Virus record (IMG/VR): IMGVR_UViG_3300047510_001757
Coordinates: 1-36,277 of that record
Strand: one strand, 5' to 3'
DNA: 36,277 nt
Source: a virus
The translations under genes and the position numbers were made by a program. Numbering within the stretch: position 1 is the first letter of the stretch; every line of letters begins with the position of its first letter. Below, piece after piece: positions 6,163 through 15,418 of this stretch. Under the pieces are notes generated by a model, which made no database searches, had not been told where the DNA came from, and was given only the letters and a program-made list of their open reading frames with translations.

Positions 6163-6687
6163 TCAATAAGGAAAGGGTGGGTACGCCGTTAGGGGTGACG
6201 TCGGAACTTCAACGCCACTTGCCCACGCGCGAAAACGAAAGTACGTGTTGTCCAACGAAGTGAATCCCGGCAAACCTTCCAACGAGTCTGGTCCGTATGA
6301 CGTCGTGCTTGTCCCACTAAACGATGCGATTTGCACCCATGTGCTACCGTAGTCAAACGAGTAATACAAAATGCTGTCGGTCACCGACCCACTACTACCC
6401 GCCGTGTATGTCCAATACGCTGTGAACACACCATAGATAGGGTCGCCCGTTCCGTTCACATAGAAACCGCTAATGCTCGGTGCAGTTGCCGCATGATTGT
6501 ATCCGTACCAACTCGCCAACGTATACAACCCATAAGGTGACGTCGATGGACGCGCCGCCGACCATTGATTGATTGGCACATAGCCACCAATCGCGGCAAA
6601 ATCGAACGCAAACGGTGCCTGCGTTGGAATACCCAACTCAATGCGCACATCGTTCGCAGAGATGGTGCCGCTTGTTGGCAACGTCAT
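6163..6687 (-). CDS. Tail-associated structural protein
   Basis: The 174-aa product begins MTLPTSGTISANDVRIELG. From memory this opening (LPxSGxISxxDVxxELG) is common in small phage tail or receptor-interaction proteins. The rest is rich in Gly, Ser, Thr and Tyr, with beta-like stretches (ILYYSFDYGSTWVQIASFSG, YFRFRAWASG) resembling an immunoglobulin- or Fn3-like fold. It starts in a four-base overlap with the giant hub-fiber gene, so it is probably made with it and may attach near the fiber tip. Confidence 0.55.
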   Translation of the reverse strand: MTLPTSGTISANDVRIELGIPTQAPFAFDFAAIGGYVPINQWSAARPSTSPYGLYTLASWYGYNHAATAPSISGFYVNGTGDPIYGVFTAYWTYTAGSSGSVTDSILYYSFDYGSTWVQIASFSGTSTTSYGPDSLEGLPGFTSLDNTYFRFRAWASGVEVPTSPLTAYPPFPY

Positions 6688-9600
6688 GTCTTTATCATCC
6701 CGCGCAACGCCGTGACCTCATCCTGCAATTCCTTAATTGCTTCAATGAGTAGAGCCGTGATGTTGCCATAAGCCACACTCTTCATGCCATCATCATTGTC
6801 GCTAATGACTTCTGGCAATACCGCTTCAATTTCTTGCGCAATGACACCCGCATGTCGCTTCGCCGTGTCTTGCATATCGGTTCGCGTAAACGTCACGCCG
6901 CGGATTGCTCTCACTCGCGCCAACGCATTGTCGATGACGCGCACGTTTTCTTTCACGCGCGCATCGGAGTACGCAACCACGTTGCCCGTCACCGTCCAGT
7001 TGCCATCGATACTCAGCGTTCCCTTGATAGACGCCGAACCGTTGGTCATGAAATACAACGGCATTCCCGTCTCTGAAAACAACGACGGCGACAGGTTGGA
7101 ACCACTACCCGTGATGGTTTTGTAGAAATACAAACCACCACCAGTTGACGTTCCATCGTTCAACTGAAACGCACCCAAACGACTCCGAACCGTTCCGTTT
7201 ACATCGAGTGAAACGTTTGGGCTGGTCGTTCCAATACCTACCTGACCATCTCTCGCAAAGGTTACCGTTCTTGCCCAATTACCCGACGTATTGAACTGCC
7301 ACAAATCCCAACCACGACTTGCGTTGTACTGCAACGAAGCGCCACCCGTCGTAGAACCGATATACAACGATGGAGCTAATGTAAATGTGTCGGAACCAGC
7401 ACCACCCAAATCGTCATCGATTCGAATGTTTTTGTTGACGGTAAATTTTGCGTTGGTCGTCGTCGTGGTTCCAATACCAAAACCACCATTGTTGTCCATG
7501 ACAAAACCACTACCAAACGTACCCGCGCCCGTCGTCACATAGAACACATTAGATGCTGGTCCCGCTCCAACACTACGAAATCCAATCAGTCCACCGTTGC
7601 CGCTGTGCGCAATTGTAACCGATGAATCAGTTGTCGCACTTGCCATGCGCGCAACCGTACCGGAACCCGCAACATGCAATGTATTACTTGGCGTTGCCGT
7701 TCCAACACCGACGCGATTGTTTACGCTATCGACGACAAACGTATTTGTGTCGACGATTAAATCTTCCGTGATACGCGCTGACCCCGCAAACGTATACAGA
7801 GTGCCAGGGAACGTACCCGCCGTAACGTTGTTTGCGCTTATCGTCGTCGTCGTTGGTGGTGCCGCCCACGTTCCATCCGCGCGCAGAAAGTTTGTCGTGC
7901 CACCGCCAGATGCCGGAGCATACCCCGCCGTACTCGATGTAAAGTTTGGCGGCGTTGCCCACAACACATCGCCCGTCGTCCCAGATGACCGAAGGAATTG
8001 CCCCGACGTACCCGCCGACACGACATCAAACGCGCCCGTGCTTGGGTCATACACCAACACACGAGTACCCGTACCCGATACCGTGTAACTCGTCTTGTTG
8101 GTTCCGCCGTTCGCAATCGCAACGATACCCGTGACGTTCGCCGCGCTTCCGCTGATGTTGCCAGTAATTTTGCTCCCGGCAAGCGACGTAATCCAAGACG
8201 GGTTCGCATAGGAACCGCTTGTCGAAACCGCATCCGTAATCCCGTAACCCGCAATCGTGGTAGGCGTTCCCGTAATCTTCGACCACGCCAACGATGTAAT
8301 CCACGACGGATTTGCATACGAGCCACCCGTCGATACGCCGTCCGTAATACCGTACCCCGACAACGTAGTCGGCTTGCTTGTAATACTAGAGAACGGAAGC
8401 GACGCCGTGAGCGTACCCGAAACCGTTAGGTCATTCGTAATCGTATACGACGTGCCACTAAACGTTCCCGCCGTGACTGACGACGCCGGGATGCTTGGCG
8501 TTTGGAATCGCGCGGTAGTCGCACCCGTCGCCTGTAGAATCATTCCCGCCGTCAGTCCGCTGACCGTATGGTCGGGACCGAGCGCCGTCGTCGTCGCGAG
8601 TACGTGAGGTCCGGGAGCCGGATTCCCCCACGCCAACGCGCCACCGATATACATCAACGCCTGACCATTACTCCCGGATGGCGCGATAAAGAACGAACCG
8701 CCGACGCCATCATACGCCATCACCCGTTCATTGATGATGCCGCTAAACGTCGCCGCATTGAATCCCGTGCCGCCGTAATTCTTCGCGACGCTTGACCCCT
8801 GCCACGTACCCGTCGCAATTGTTCCCACACTTGTAAGCGATGACGCCGTGACGTTCGCCGCCAACGTTGTACCCGTCAATGACCCTGCCGGAGCGGACCC
8901 ATTGAGCGTTGCCGTCACTACGTTTGCGCTAAAATTTCCAACCGCATCACGCGCGACGACCTTGTTGTTTACGCTATTCGACGTCGCATCGACCGCCACC
9001 GTTTGCGCCGACGTTCCATCGTAAAACGAATCTGGCGTCCCCGTGAGATACGTTCCAAACGTAAGACTCGACCCACCCGAAATGATGGATGGTCCCTCAC
9101 TCAAAATGAGGTCATCGGGAATCGCAATAGGTGACGCTGACCGCGACGGTCCTGGCGCTCCGTCAAGAAAACCAGAAAGACGATAGAAAACTCGGTACCA
9201 TCGCGTCACGTTATCCGACGGCAAGATATCCGCGAAGTATCCCGTGAGTGGCAGAAGCACCGCAATATCTTCAAACGTACCCGGAGAACCGCTAACATTT
9301 GGCGCGCGCTGTATGACGACGTTGTATCCTTCAATCGCGCCAATCGACAACACCACGCCCGTCGTGGCTCCCGCATTTTCGAATGAGGTAATGACCTTCA
9401 TTCGCGGAGGTGCTGGACATGACGTTGTATTGATTGCCGCCGTCGTTGCCGTCGTCGTTGTAATCCCCGAATACGCGCCCGTCGTCGTATCCTTAAACGC
9501 GACGCCAAACGTATACTGCGTTGACGGCAATAGGTCGCGCACAATTTGCGTAATAGAACCAGCCGACGACGTACCGATACGATACGCCGTCCAATCCGCA

Positions 9601-11867
9601 GGGGCTGACGCTCCGGGATATGCAAAGATATCCATCGGGTCGAGCGTATTACCATTCAACGACCACGTGAGCGTCATTGAATTTGCTGTTGCAACACTCG
9701 CGGTCAATCCGGTTGGCGCAACCCAACTGCCTAACGTGACGTCTTCCCAATTCGTCCACAACGACGCGCGTAACTCCGCCTTCTCCGTGCGCATACGCAC
9801 CCATACACGACTTCCGGGAGGCGCAATAGGGAGAAGGAACGCTGACGTCGGAATCGTACCCGGACGAAACCGCGTATACACCGTTCCCGTTTTCGTCGGT
9901 GACGTTGGTGACACTTGATACTGCACCGCCAACGTAACCTGTGCGGAATTGAGCGTCGTCGCATTGTCTACTGTTACCGTCGCAATACGTCGCGGGTCTC
10001 CGCTCCACGCTCCGACGGTGAACGTTGGCATCGCTGGCTGTTGGTCTACACCAGAGTCGACCATCTTAAAGATGGGTCCTTCCGGCATTTCCGTTCGCCG
10101 CACAATCTGCGCGATGCGCGTCCCGACGTTCGACTCGCCGATGCGATAGTTCTTATTCGGGTAGTACGGGATATCGATGATAACTTCATCACCAATCTGC
10201 AAGTTTGCCGCCGCAGAATTCGCGAGTACTTGCACCTCACTCACAATCGCGCCACGCCCAAACCTATCAAATCCTTCTTCAACAATTCCATCAAAGAATT
10301 TCGTAACCACATCCGGGGACAACACAAACGCCGTTGTAAGAACCGTCGCTGACCCGTCGTGTACCATACCCGGAAACGTGTATGCAACCTCTCTCGTTGC
10401 CAACGTTGTATTGCCTACATTCTGTCGCAACAGCGACGCCTCAACCTGCACCATGCCATCCGCAGGTGGGTCCACTTTGTTGTCCGGGTCCGGTACAAAT
10501 GGCACCAACGCTTTAGACGTCAACTTAAAACTTGTTACCAGCGTCGCCTCATCAACATCAAACACCACGGGTGGCGTGTCGCCGACAATATCGTTTGCGC
10601 CAATCGTCACGCTTGGTGCAATGCTTCGCGCAATTCGCGTCGGAAAAAATTCCTGTTGCCCATTGCTATTTGTACGCGCAGAAAATCCGAACGGTCCGAA
10701 CAACGACTCGGACAGAAACTCACTCATGTTGACAGGTACGGTAATCCGCAACGCAAGCGTAACGTCATCACCGATTGCTTGCTTGGTATTGTTGAGCGAC
10801 GACGTACTGTACGGAATACTCACCGTGCTATACAACTTTGCAACGATATCGACCGGATGCTCGTTGATATACAACGGGTTAATCTCTGACACTTCGCGCT
10901 CTAGAATACGAACGCGCACTCGCTCATTTGTAGGTGGATACGACACCGACTGTCCGGGGTCTAGCTCCACGTATACAAAATTTTGACGACTGATATCGGG
11001 TCCAAGATTTCTATCACCCGCACCCGACGAACTGTAAAACGCCGGAGTAAACGCCGCGCGCACGGAACCGTACCACGTTCCCGTGCTACCCACCACCATA
11101 GCCACCAACTTCGGATATGCAAAGACGTACTCACGATTGCGCAACTGTTCATAGTTTGCGCCAGTTAACGACGCAATGGGTGGCAACCTTTCGAGAAAGT
11201 TGCGCGCGTCATACATGAATCTCCCAAACGTCGGGTATGGGTTTCGCGCGTATGACGGTGGGTCATACGCCGCCTGAAACGCCAACGCCAGATATCCGCT
11301 TTGCACTTCGCGCCACAGAAATTCCCAACCGCCAGACGCGCGCAACGGTCCGAAGTTTTCAATGACCGGACCACCCAAAATACACCCGCGATTAGGAAAC
11401 TCTAGACGCTCACTTACTGTCGACCACGTAAACGCCGTATGCGTAGACTCTACGCGACGCGAATCGGAAACCGTCAACGCATACGTAATAGCATCCGTTT
11501 GACGAATGTTTGTCAGATATCCAAACATCCAAATACTCCACGACGACCCACCATCGCGCGTACACTCTAGCTTCGCGCGACGCGACAACAACTGTTGCCG
11601 ATAGTTGTTGTCTTCGAGTTTGTTCGTAATAAGACGAACCGTTCCCGTCGCCGTGCTACCCGTGACGACATCCGCCACTTCGACAACATACGCACCCGAG
11701 CGCACACCGCCCGTCAGTAAGTCAACTTCTTGCCCATCGCCATTCGGAGCGTTGACGATATACGGATTGTCGTCGCCACGAATAGACGTGATGTACGGTT
11801 CGCCATTGAACAACTCTGGCGTCACACCATCTGTCTGGTAAATCGTAAGGCGAAAAGCGATGTTCAT
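6684..11867 (-). CDS. Tail hub-fiber fusion protein with C-terminal S74 chaperone
   Basis: The 1727-aa protein is the largest in the genome. Residues 1 to about 700 form a non-repetitive region whose position after the tape measure suits a baseplate hub or central fiber base. An Fn3-like domain follows (about 716-800: APTGLTASV, MTLTWS, STQYTFGVAF). The next ~800 residues are Gly/Ser/Thr-rich with fiber repeats (TLSGYGITD, ANGGT, VGIGT). Residues 1634-1727 are an intramolecular chaperone of the S74 type: SDARVKENV, then GVIAQEIEAVLPEVI and a C-terminal coiled coil. In this family the Ser of SDxRxK is where the chaperone cuts itself off after trimer folding. It likely binds the host surface. 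Confidence 0.85.
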   Translation of the reverse strand: MNIAFRLTIYQTDGVTPELFNGEPYITSIRGDDNPYIVNAPNGDGQEVDLLTGGVRSGAYVVEVADVVTGSTATGTVRLITNKLEDNNYRQQLLSRRAKLECTRDGGSSWSIWMFGYLTNIRQTDAITYALTVSDSRRVESTHTAFTWSTVSERLEFPNRGCILGGPVIENFGPLRASGGWEFLWREVQSGYLALAFQAAYDPPSYARNPYPTFGRFMYDARNFLERLPPIASLTGANYEQLRNREYVFAYPKLVAMVVGSTGTWYGSVRAAFTPAFYSSSGAGDRNLGPDISRQNFVYVELDPGQSVSYPPTNERVRVRILEREVSEINPLYINEHPVDIVAKLYSTVSIPYSTSSLNNTKQAIGDDVTLALRITVPVNMSEFLSESLFGPFGFSARTNSNGQQEFFPTRIARSIAPSVTIGANDIVGDTPPVVFDVDEATLVTSFKLTSKALVPFVPDPDNKVDPPADGMVQVEASLLRQNVGNTTLATREVAYTFPGMVHDGSATVLTTAFVLSPDVVTKFFDGIVEEGFDRFGRGAIVSEVQVLANSAAANLQIGDEVIIDIPYYPNKNYRIGESNVGTRIAQIVRRTEMPEGPIFKMVDSGVDQQPAMPTFTVGAWSGDPRRIATVTVDNATTLNSAQVTLAVQYQVSPTSPTKTGTVYTRFRPGTIPTSAFLLPIAPPGSRVWVRMRTEKAELRASLWTNWEDVTLGSWVAPTGLTASVATANSMTLTWSLNGNTLDPMDIFAYPGASAPADWTAYRIGTSSAGSITQIVRDLLPSTQYTFGVAFKDTTTGAYSGITTTTATTAAINTTSCPAPPRMKVITSFENAGATTGVVLSIGAIEGYNVVIQRAPNVSGSPGTFEDIAVLLPLTGYFADILPSDNVTRWYRVFYRLSGFLDGAPGPSRSASPIAIPDDLILSEGPSIISGGSSLTFGTYLTGTPDSFYDGTSAQTVAVDATSNSVNNKVVARDAVGNFSANVVTATLNGSAPAGSLTGTTLAANVTASSLTSVGTIATGTWQGSSVAKNYGGTGFNAATFSGIINERVMAYDGVGGSFFIAPSGSNGQALMYIGGALAWGNPAPGPHVLATTTALGPDHTVSGLTAGMILQATGATTARFQTPSIPASSVTAGTFSGTSYTITNDLTVSGTLTASLPFSSITSKPTTLSGYGITDGVSTGGSYANPSWITSLAWSKITGTPTTIAGYGITDAVSTSGSYANPSWITSLAGSKITGNISGSAANVTGIVAIANGGTNKTSYTVSGTGTRVLVYDPSTGAFDVVSAGTSGQFLRSSGTTGDVLWATPPNFTSSTAGYAPASGGGTTNFLRADGTWAAPPTTTTISANNVTAGTFPGTLYTFAGSARITEDLIVDTNTFVVDSVNNRVGVGTATPSNTLHVAGSGTVARMASATTDSSVTIAHSGNGGLIGFRSVGAGPASNVFYVTTGAGTFGSGFVMDNNGGFGIGTTTTTNAKFTVNKNIRIDDDLGGAGSDTFTLAPSLYIGSTTGGASLQYNASRGWDLWQFNTSGNWARTVTFARDGQVGIGTTSPNVSLDVNGTVRSRLGAFQLNDGTSTGGGLYFYKTITGSGSNLSPSLFSETGMPLYFMTNGSASIKGTLSIDGNWTVTGNVVAYSDARVKENVRVIDNALARVRAIRGVTFTRTDMQDTAKRHAGVIAQEIEAVLPEVISDNDDGMKSVAYGNITALLIEAIKELQDEVTALRGMIKT

Positions 11868-11880
11868 CTATGCTCTCTAT

Positions 11881-12321
11881 TTAGTATTCGCAAATCATCG
11901 CGCTTGGCGATGCATCGACATTGATTAGCACGAACGTCATCGAATACAACAGCAACGCCTTATCTTGAAGCGCAATTGACACATCGCCACCCGGAGCTAA
12001 GCAACACGTATCGTATACATTGTTGTTGCTATCTTCCGTATCTACTTCCACCGTTCCGCCACCAAGCAACCATGCCTGACACCGCAACATGTCATCCATC
12101 TTGGTATTCGGAATCTCGTTCATCGTAAACGACGCGCCGTAATCCGTACGAAATGCAAACTGATATCGCATCCCCGTACCGAGTGCTGTGGTCGCGGGAC
12201 CAATGGGCTTTTGAAATGGCGTCCAATCCGCAAAGCGCGAACCAAGTCCGTCGCTCACCGCCGTCGTGCCATTGTCGAGCGTGACGCTTCCAACGTCATC
12301 TGTGAAAGAGATAGAAGCCAT
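11881..12321 (-). CDS. Tail protein in the distal-tail position
   Basis: The 146-aa product is beta-rich (ISFTDDVGSVTLDNG, YQFAFRTDYGASFTM, LLLYSMTFVLINVDA) with a CC pair near residue 106. It lies between the tape measure, overlapping its stop by one base (TAATG), and the hub-fiber gene. In siphoviruses this is where the distal tail (Dit) protein or a tail-tip adaptor is encoded. The length is short for Dit, and no family is recognised by sequence. Confidence 0.55.
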   Translation of the reverse strand: MASISFTDDVGSVTLDNGTTAVSDGLGSRFADWTPFQKPIGPATTALGTGMRYQFAFRTDYGASFTMNEIPNTKMDDMLRCQAWLLGGGTVEVDTEDSNNNVYDTCCLAPGGDVSIALQDKALLLYSMTFVLINVDASPSAMICEY

Positions 12322-14093
12322 TACGGAAGTCTCCCACGATTGTTGGCCTTATTCATCAATTCTTGAATAGCGCGCTGTGCCGACGGGTCATTCGGTCCAA
12401 TGACGGTGACGTTCATCGGGGTCATCGGATTCATACCCGAACCCGTCGTTGCAGACGTAGAACCAAATACCAACTGTGTCGTGGGTAATCCGGGTGCTAC
12501 ACTATTGCCACCGAACGACCGCACACTCGACGCCGCTCCGCCTTTCTGACCGCCAAACATTCCACGCGCTACACCCTTCAACGCCGACCCCGCCGCAATC
12601 AACGCAATCGCCGCGACGAGTGACGTCTCGGGATTCAAGAAGGTGAGACCATCCATGATGGTTTTCATCAATCCCGCAAACGTCGCCGACTGCGTACCGA
12701 ACGCAATCATCGCGTCACCAAGTCCCGCGAGCATCATTGACGACATCGCTTTAAATCCTTCACTAATACTACCCGACGCAATCGCCTGTTCGATGCCACC
12801 CGTAATACCGCCAACAAGGGCCGCACTCATGGTTTGCTGAAATGTCGTTTGCATTTCCAACGCCAACGCCTCAGCTTCACTTAAGATAAGTGGCTTTGCC
12901 GCAGGGATTAGACCAGCCAGCTTTGCCCGCAAATCTTGCAAAAATGCACCACGTGGCTGTGGTGTAAAAAACGTCATCCCCTCGCGCTGACCGAGTTCCT
13001 CAATTGTCGGCTTCTTGCGACCACCCGAACCAAATGCGTCGCCCATTCCACCAAGTGCGCCCGACATATCACGTGCGGCACTCGTACCCATCACCACTTC
13101 CGTTCGCCAATCCCTTAAACGATTCTGCAATCCTTCAAAATAGGTATCGTTTTCCGATACCTTCTCGTTCATATCATCAACCATCCTCCCAATATCATCG
13201 CCAATACCGGGAAGCAGAGTGCCAAACGCACCTATAAACGTCAATGCCGCCGCACCAATTGCCGCAAAGAATCGCACAATGGCTAGGCCAACTTGAGCAA
13301 CCAATGAACCAATGGTGACGATACCCTTTATAAAATTCTCGAAGACAAACTGAACTGGTCCTTTTAATACGCGCACCATGTCATTGATGGCGTTGATTGA
13401 ACCAACCATCGAGTTACCAGTTTTTTCATTTGCCTCAAACAAATTCCCGAACTGTTCGCGCAATGCCGCCAATGCACCGCCCAACGTATTGCGATACGCC
13501 TCCGCCGCTCCATTGAGGCGACCTTCCAACTGTTTAAGAATGATGCCTTGCGCTTCCGTAACGCGCCCAGACTCCGCCAACGCTTTGATATACTTCTGTT
13601 GGTCTTCAGAAAAGAGGCGCGTCTGTCTATTGAGCGCCGTCAGTCCATTCGCAGGGTCTTGCAACGCCTTACCAACCATCGACGCCGCGCTCGACAAATC
13701 AATGCGCAACTTGGTTGCAAGGTCAAGAATCGCTGGCAAACTCTGTTCGTAAATCGCACCACTAATGTTGGTATACATCAACAATAGTGCTTGCGCCGAG
13801 CCAATGGCTTCATCGCCAAACGCGCTGACATTCATCAACGCTTCCGCTTGCTTGTTCAACGACTCAATGGTTTGACCGCTCGCGCCATTCGTCGCCGCTA
13901 ATGCGCTCGCCAAATCCGCCTGTACGCGCTGTGACTCCGCCGTCTCTGCAACAAACTTATTGAGCGCATACGTCACCGAAGCAAACGTCGCTACCGTCTT
14001 TGCAACTTCAGCACCAAGAGTGCGCAACGATGCTTTGAGCGTTGCCGACCCCTCTTCCTTCAACAACAGCGAGAGTGCCATCACATCAACCAT
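12321..14093 (-). CDS. Tail tape measure protein
   Basis: The 590-aa product has the standard features: an Ala-rich helical N-terminal half (EVAKTVATFASV, SLNKQAEALMN, a KALQDPANGLTALNR segment typical of lambda-like tape measures), a hydrophobic central region (about 245-300) and Gly-rich C-terminal segments with further hydrophobic helices. It sits directly after the frameshifted tail chaperones. It sets tail length and is expelled with the DNA. By the usual ~1.5 angstrom per residue, 590 aa suggests a tail near 90 nm, which is an inference. Confidence 0.9.
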   Translation of the reverse strand: MVDVMALSLLLKEEGSATLKASLRTLGAEVAKTVATFASVTYALNKFVAETAESQRVQADLASALAATNGASGQTIESLNKQAEALMNVSAFGDEAIGSAQALLLMYTNISGAIYEQSLPAILDLATKLRIDLSSAASMVGKALQDPANGLTALNRQTRLFSEDQQKYIKALAESGRVTEAQGIILKQLEGRLNGAAEAYRNTLGGALAALREQFGNLFEANEKTGNSMVGSINAINDMVRVLKGPVQFVFENFIKGIVTIGSLVAQVGLAIVRFFAAIGAAALTFIGAFGTLLPGIGDDIGRMVDDMNEKVSENDTYFEGLQNRLRDWRTEVVMGTSAARDMSGALGGMGDAFGSGGRKKPTIEELGQREGMTFFTPQPRGAFLQDLRAKLAGLIPAAKPLILSEAEALALEMQTTFQQTMSAALVGGITGGIEQAIASGSISEGFKAMSSMMLAGLGDAMIAFGTQSATFAGLMKTIMDGLTFLNPETSLVAAIALIAAGSALKGVARGMFGGQKGGAASSVRSFGGNSVAPGLPTTQLVFGSTSATTGSGMNPMTPMNVTVIGPNDPSAQRAIQELMNKANNRGRLP

Positions 14094-14445
14094 CTGTATC
14101 CCCTCGCGTGACAGGTTGCAACGACTGATGCGCTTGCATCATTTTTTTCATACGCTCGCGCGCATCATCCATCATATGCGATAACTGTCCCGCCGCCTTT
14201 AGATATCGCATCTCCATCTTTTGTAAGTCCGCAGGTTGGTGGAACGCTATGGCAATCATGCCAGCCATATCCGTACGCTCCCCCAACCGTCGCACCCTTT
14301 CCTCTTCCTCCATCGACATCAACTCATAATACGTCCACAACATCAACGCGAACGGACTCTTCGCAATCACATCAATACGTTGTCCCAACTCTTTCGCACA
14401 TACGACAAGAACTCGTCGCACATACTGTTCATACGTCCACTCCAC
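14086..14445 (-). CDS. T part of the G-T tail assembly chaperone, made by -1 frameshifting
   Basis: This 119-codon frame begins at a GTG, but the open frame extends to 14484 and joins the upstream chaperone in the -1 frame with no stop. The fused product is about 237 aa: 105 from the upstream gene, 13 bridging residues (LKTATEQKGGSVA) and 119 from this frame. The sequence is helical and charged (YYELMSMEEEERVRR, MMDDARERMKKMMQ). Lambda gpGT-type fusions coat the tape measure and recruit tail tube subunits. As the GTG lies at the base of the frameshift hairpin, independent translation is unlikely. Its end overlaps the tape measure start by eight bases. Confidence 0.8.
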   Translation of the reverse strand: MEWTYEQYVRRVLVVCAKELGQRIDVIAKSPFALMLWTYYELMSMEEEERVRRLGERTDMAGMIAIAFHQPADLQKMEMRYLKAAGQLSHMMDDARERMKKMMQAHQSLQPVTRGDTDG

Positions 14446-14491
14446 CGCAACGGAACCACCCTTTTGCTCCGTTGCGGTTTTTAGTTTTTTT
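14444..14491 (-). promoter_or_regulatory. Programmed -1 ribosomal frameshift signal
   Basis: The minus strand reads GA-A-AAA-AAC-TAA: the slippery heptamer AAAAAAC (14490-14484) lies in the correct A AAA AAC phase just before the stop of the G-like gene. After a five-base spacer, ACCGCAACGGA (14478-14468) pairs perfectly with TCCGTTGCGGT (14454-14444), giving an 11-bp stem, 12 with a G-U pair, around an 11-base loop. Slip site, spacer length and stem match classical -1 frameshift elements, and the -1 frame is open into the next gene. Confidence 0.9.
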
Positions 14492-14798
14492 CAATCGCCT
14501 TTGCAATCATCGCTTCGACTTCTTCCACCGAATTGCGCGACAATTGCACCACCGCCGTCAACTGCTCCAACGACAACCGCCGAACCTCATCTTCCGTCAA
14601 ATCGGGACACGATGACCGAACCACTTCTAGCAATGCCTCTAGAAGAAGCGCCCCGCTTTCATCCTTCGTTCCGTATACCGACGCAACCTTATGCGCTGAT
14701 GTACCAGACAGAGGATGTACCACAATCTCGCGCCCGAACAACTTGACGCGCGGCAAACGTGACGGGCTGACTAGACTATCGAGGTCGATGAGTGACAT
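14481..14798 (-). CDS. Tail assembly chaperone, G-like
   Basis: The 105-aa product begins MSLIDLDSLVSPSRLPRVKLFGREIVVHPLSG and continues with an alpha-helical region (ALLLEALLEVVRSSCPDLTEDEVRRLSLEQL, EEVEAMIAKAIEKN). This short beta-then-helix design is typical of lambda gpG-type chaperones. It ends on the AAAAAAC slippery site, so most ribosomes stop here while some shift to make the longer GT form. Its place between the tail tube and tape measure genes is the standard one. Confidence 0.85.
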   Translation of the reverse strand: MSLIDLDSLVSPSRLPRVKLFGREIVVHPLSGTSAHKVASVYGTKDESGALLLEALLEVVRSSCPDLTEDEVRRLSLEQLTAVVQLSRNSVEEVEAMIAKAIEKN

Positions 14799-14819
14799 TG
14801 GTTGGTTAGTAGTGGAATA

Positions 14820-15389
14820 CTACGGGTTGACCGTCGCGAGGTACTCAATACGATACGGCGCAGTCCCGGTGCCGTCATAGCCAGCCCACTCGGTATCAAG
14901 GCGAGCTTCGACTTCGATTGCAATCGCAATCTCGGCACCATCCTGTGAGGTGATGTCATACTTCGTCACCATCGCCGACGGGAACCGAACCTGCACATAC
15001 TCACCGTTGCCACGGAGCCACAACGCGCGCACATCAGCGAGGTACGACGTCATGAGTTCACCCGCCGCCACCGGAGCGTAAGACGACTGCGCGCCCGTCC
15101 ACTCCCCCGCCGCCGTATCCGTCGCCCCCGGCTCAACCTGCTGAACGTTGGTCGTCGAATACTGGATGCAGGTGCCGGAAATCTTTGGCATCATCATCGT
15201 CTTGCGGTCGAGTCCCTTCACGGGCGAACGCTTGCCATCAAAATCAATGTTGCGATACGTGATGCCGGGGTCAAACTTCAGTCCGCCAGCAAACGCGCCG
15301 AACACCGTCGTGCCAACATACAGCACACCGGAGTCGAGTACGACGTCATCCGGGAACGCCGTGGTAAAACCAGTAAGAGGAGCAGTCAT
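14820..15389 (-). CDS. Major tail tube protein
   Basis: The 189-aa product lies immediately upstream of the tail chaperones, the usual place for the tail tube gene. It is beta-rich (DDVVLDSGVLYVGTTVFG, YRNIDFDGKRSPVKGL, YVQVRFPSAMVTKYDITSQDGAEIAIAIEVEA). The FDGKRSPVKG segment matches the style of phage tube proteins, where 'G(K/R)xxxVKG' lies in the first strand pair. Codons are more strongly C/G-ending than in neighbours, as in the capsid gene, fitting a protein made in many copies. Confidence 0.8.
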   Translation of the reverse strand: MTAPLTGFTTAFPDDVVLDSGVLYVGTTVFGAFAGGLKFDPGITYRNIDFDGKRSPVKGLDRKTMMMPKISGTCIQYSTTNVQQVEPGATDTAAGEWTGAQSSYAPVAAGELMTSYLADVRALWLRGNGEYVQVRFPSAMVTKYDITSQDGAEIAIAIEVEARLDTEWAGYDGTGTAPYRIEYLATVNP

Positions 15390-15418
15390 CGCATTACCCT
15401 ACGTAAAAAGTGAACCAC

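Noticed and set aside
14444-14491. A plus-strand intrinsic terminator (stem followed by T-runs)
   Set aside because: It is the mirror image of the minus-strand frameshift stem and A-run, and no plus-strand gene precedes it.
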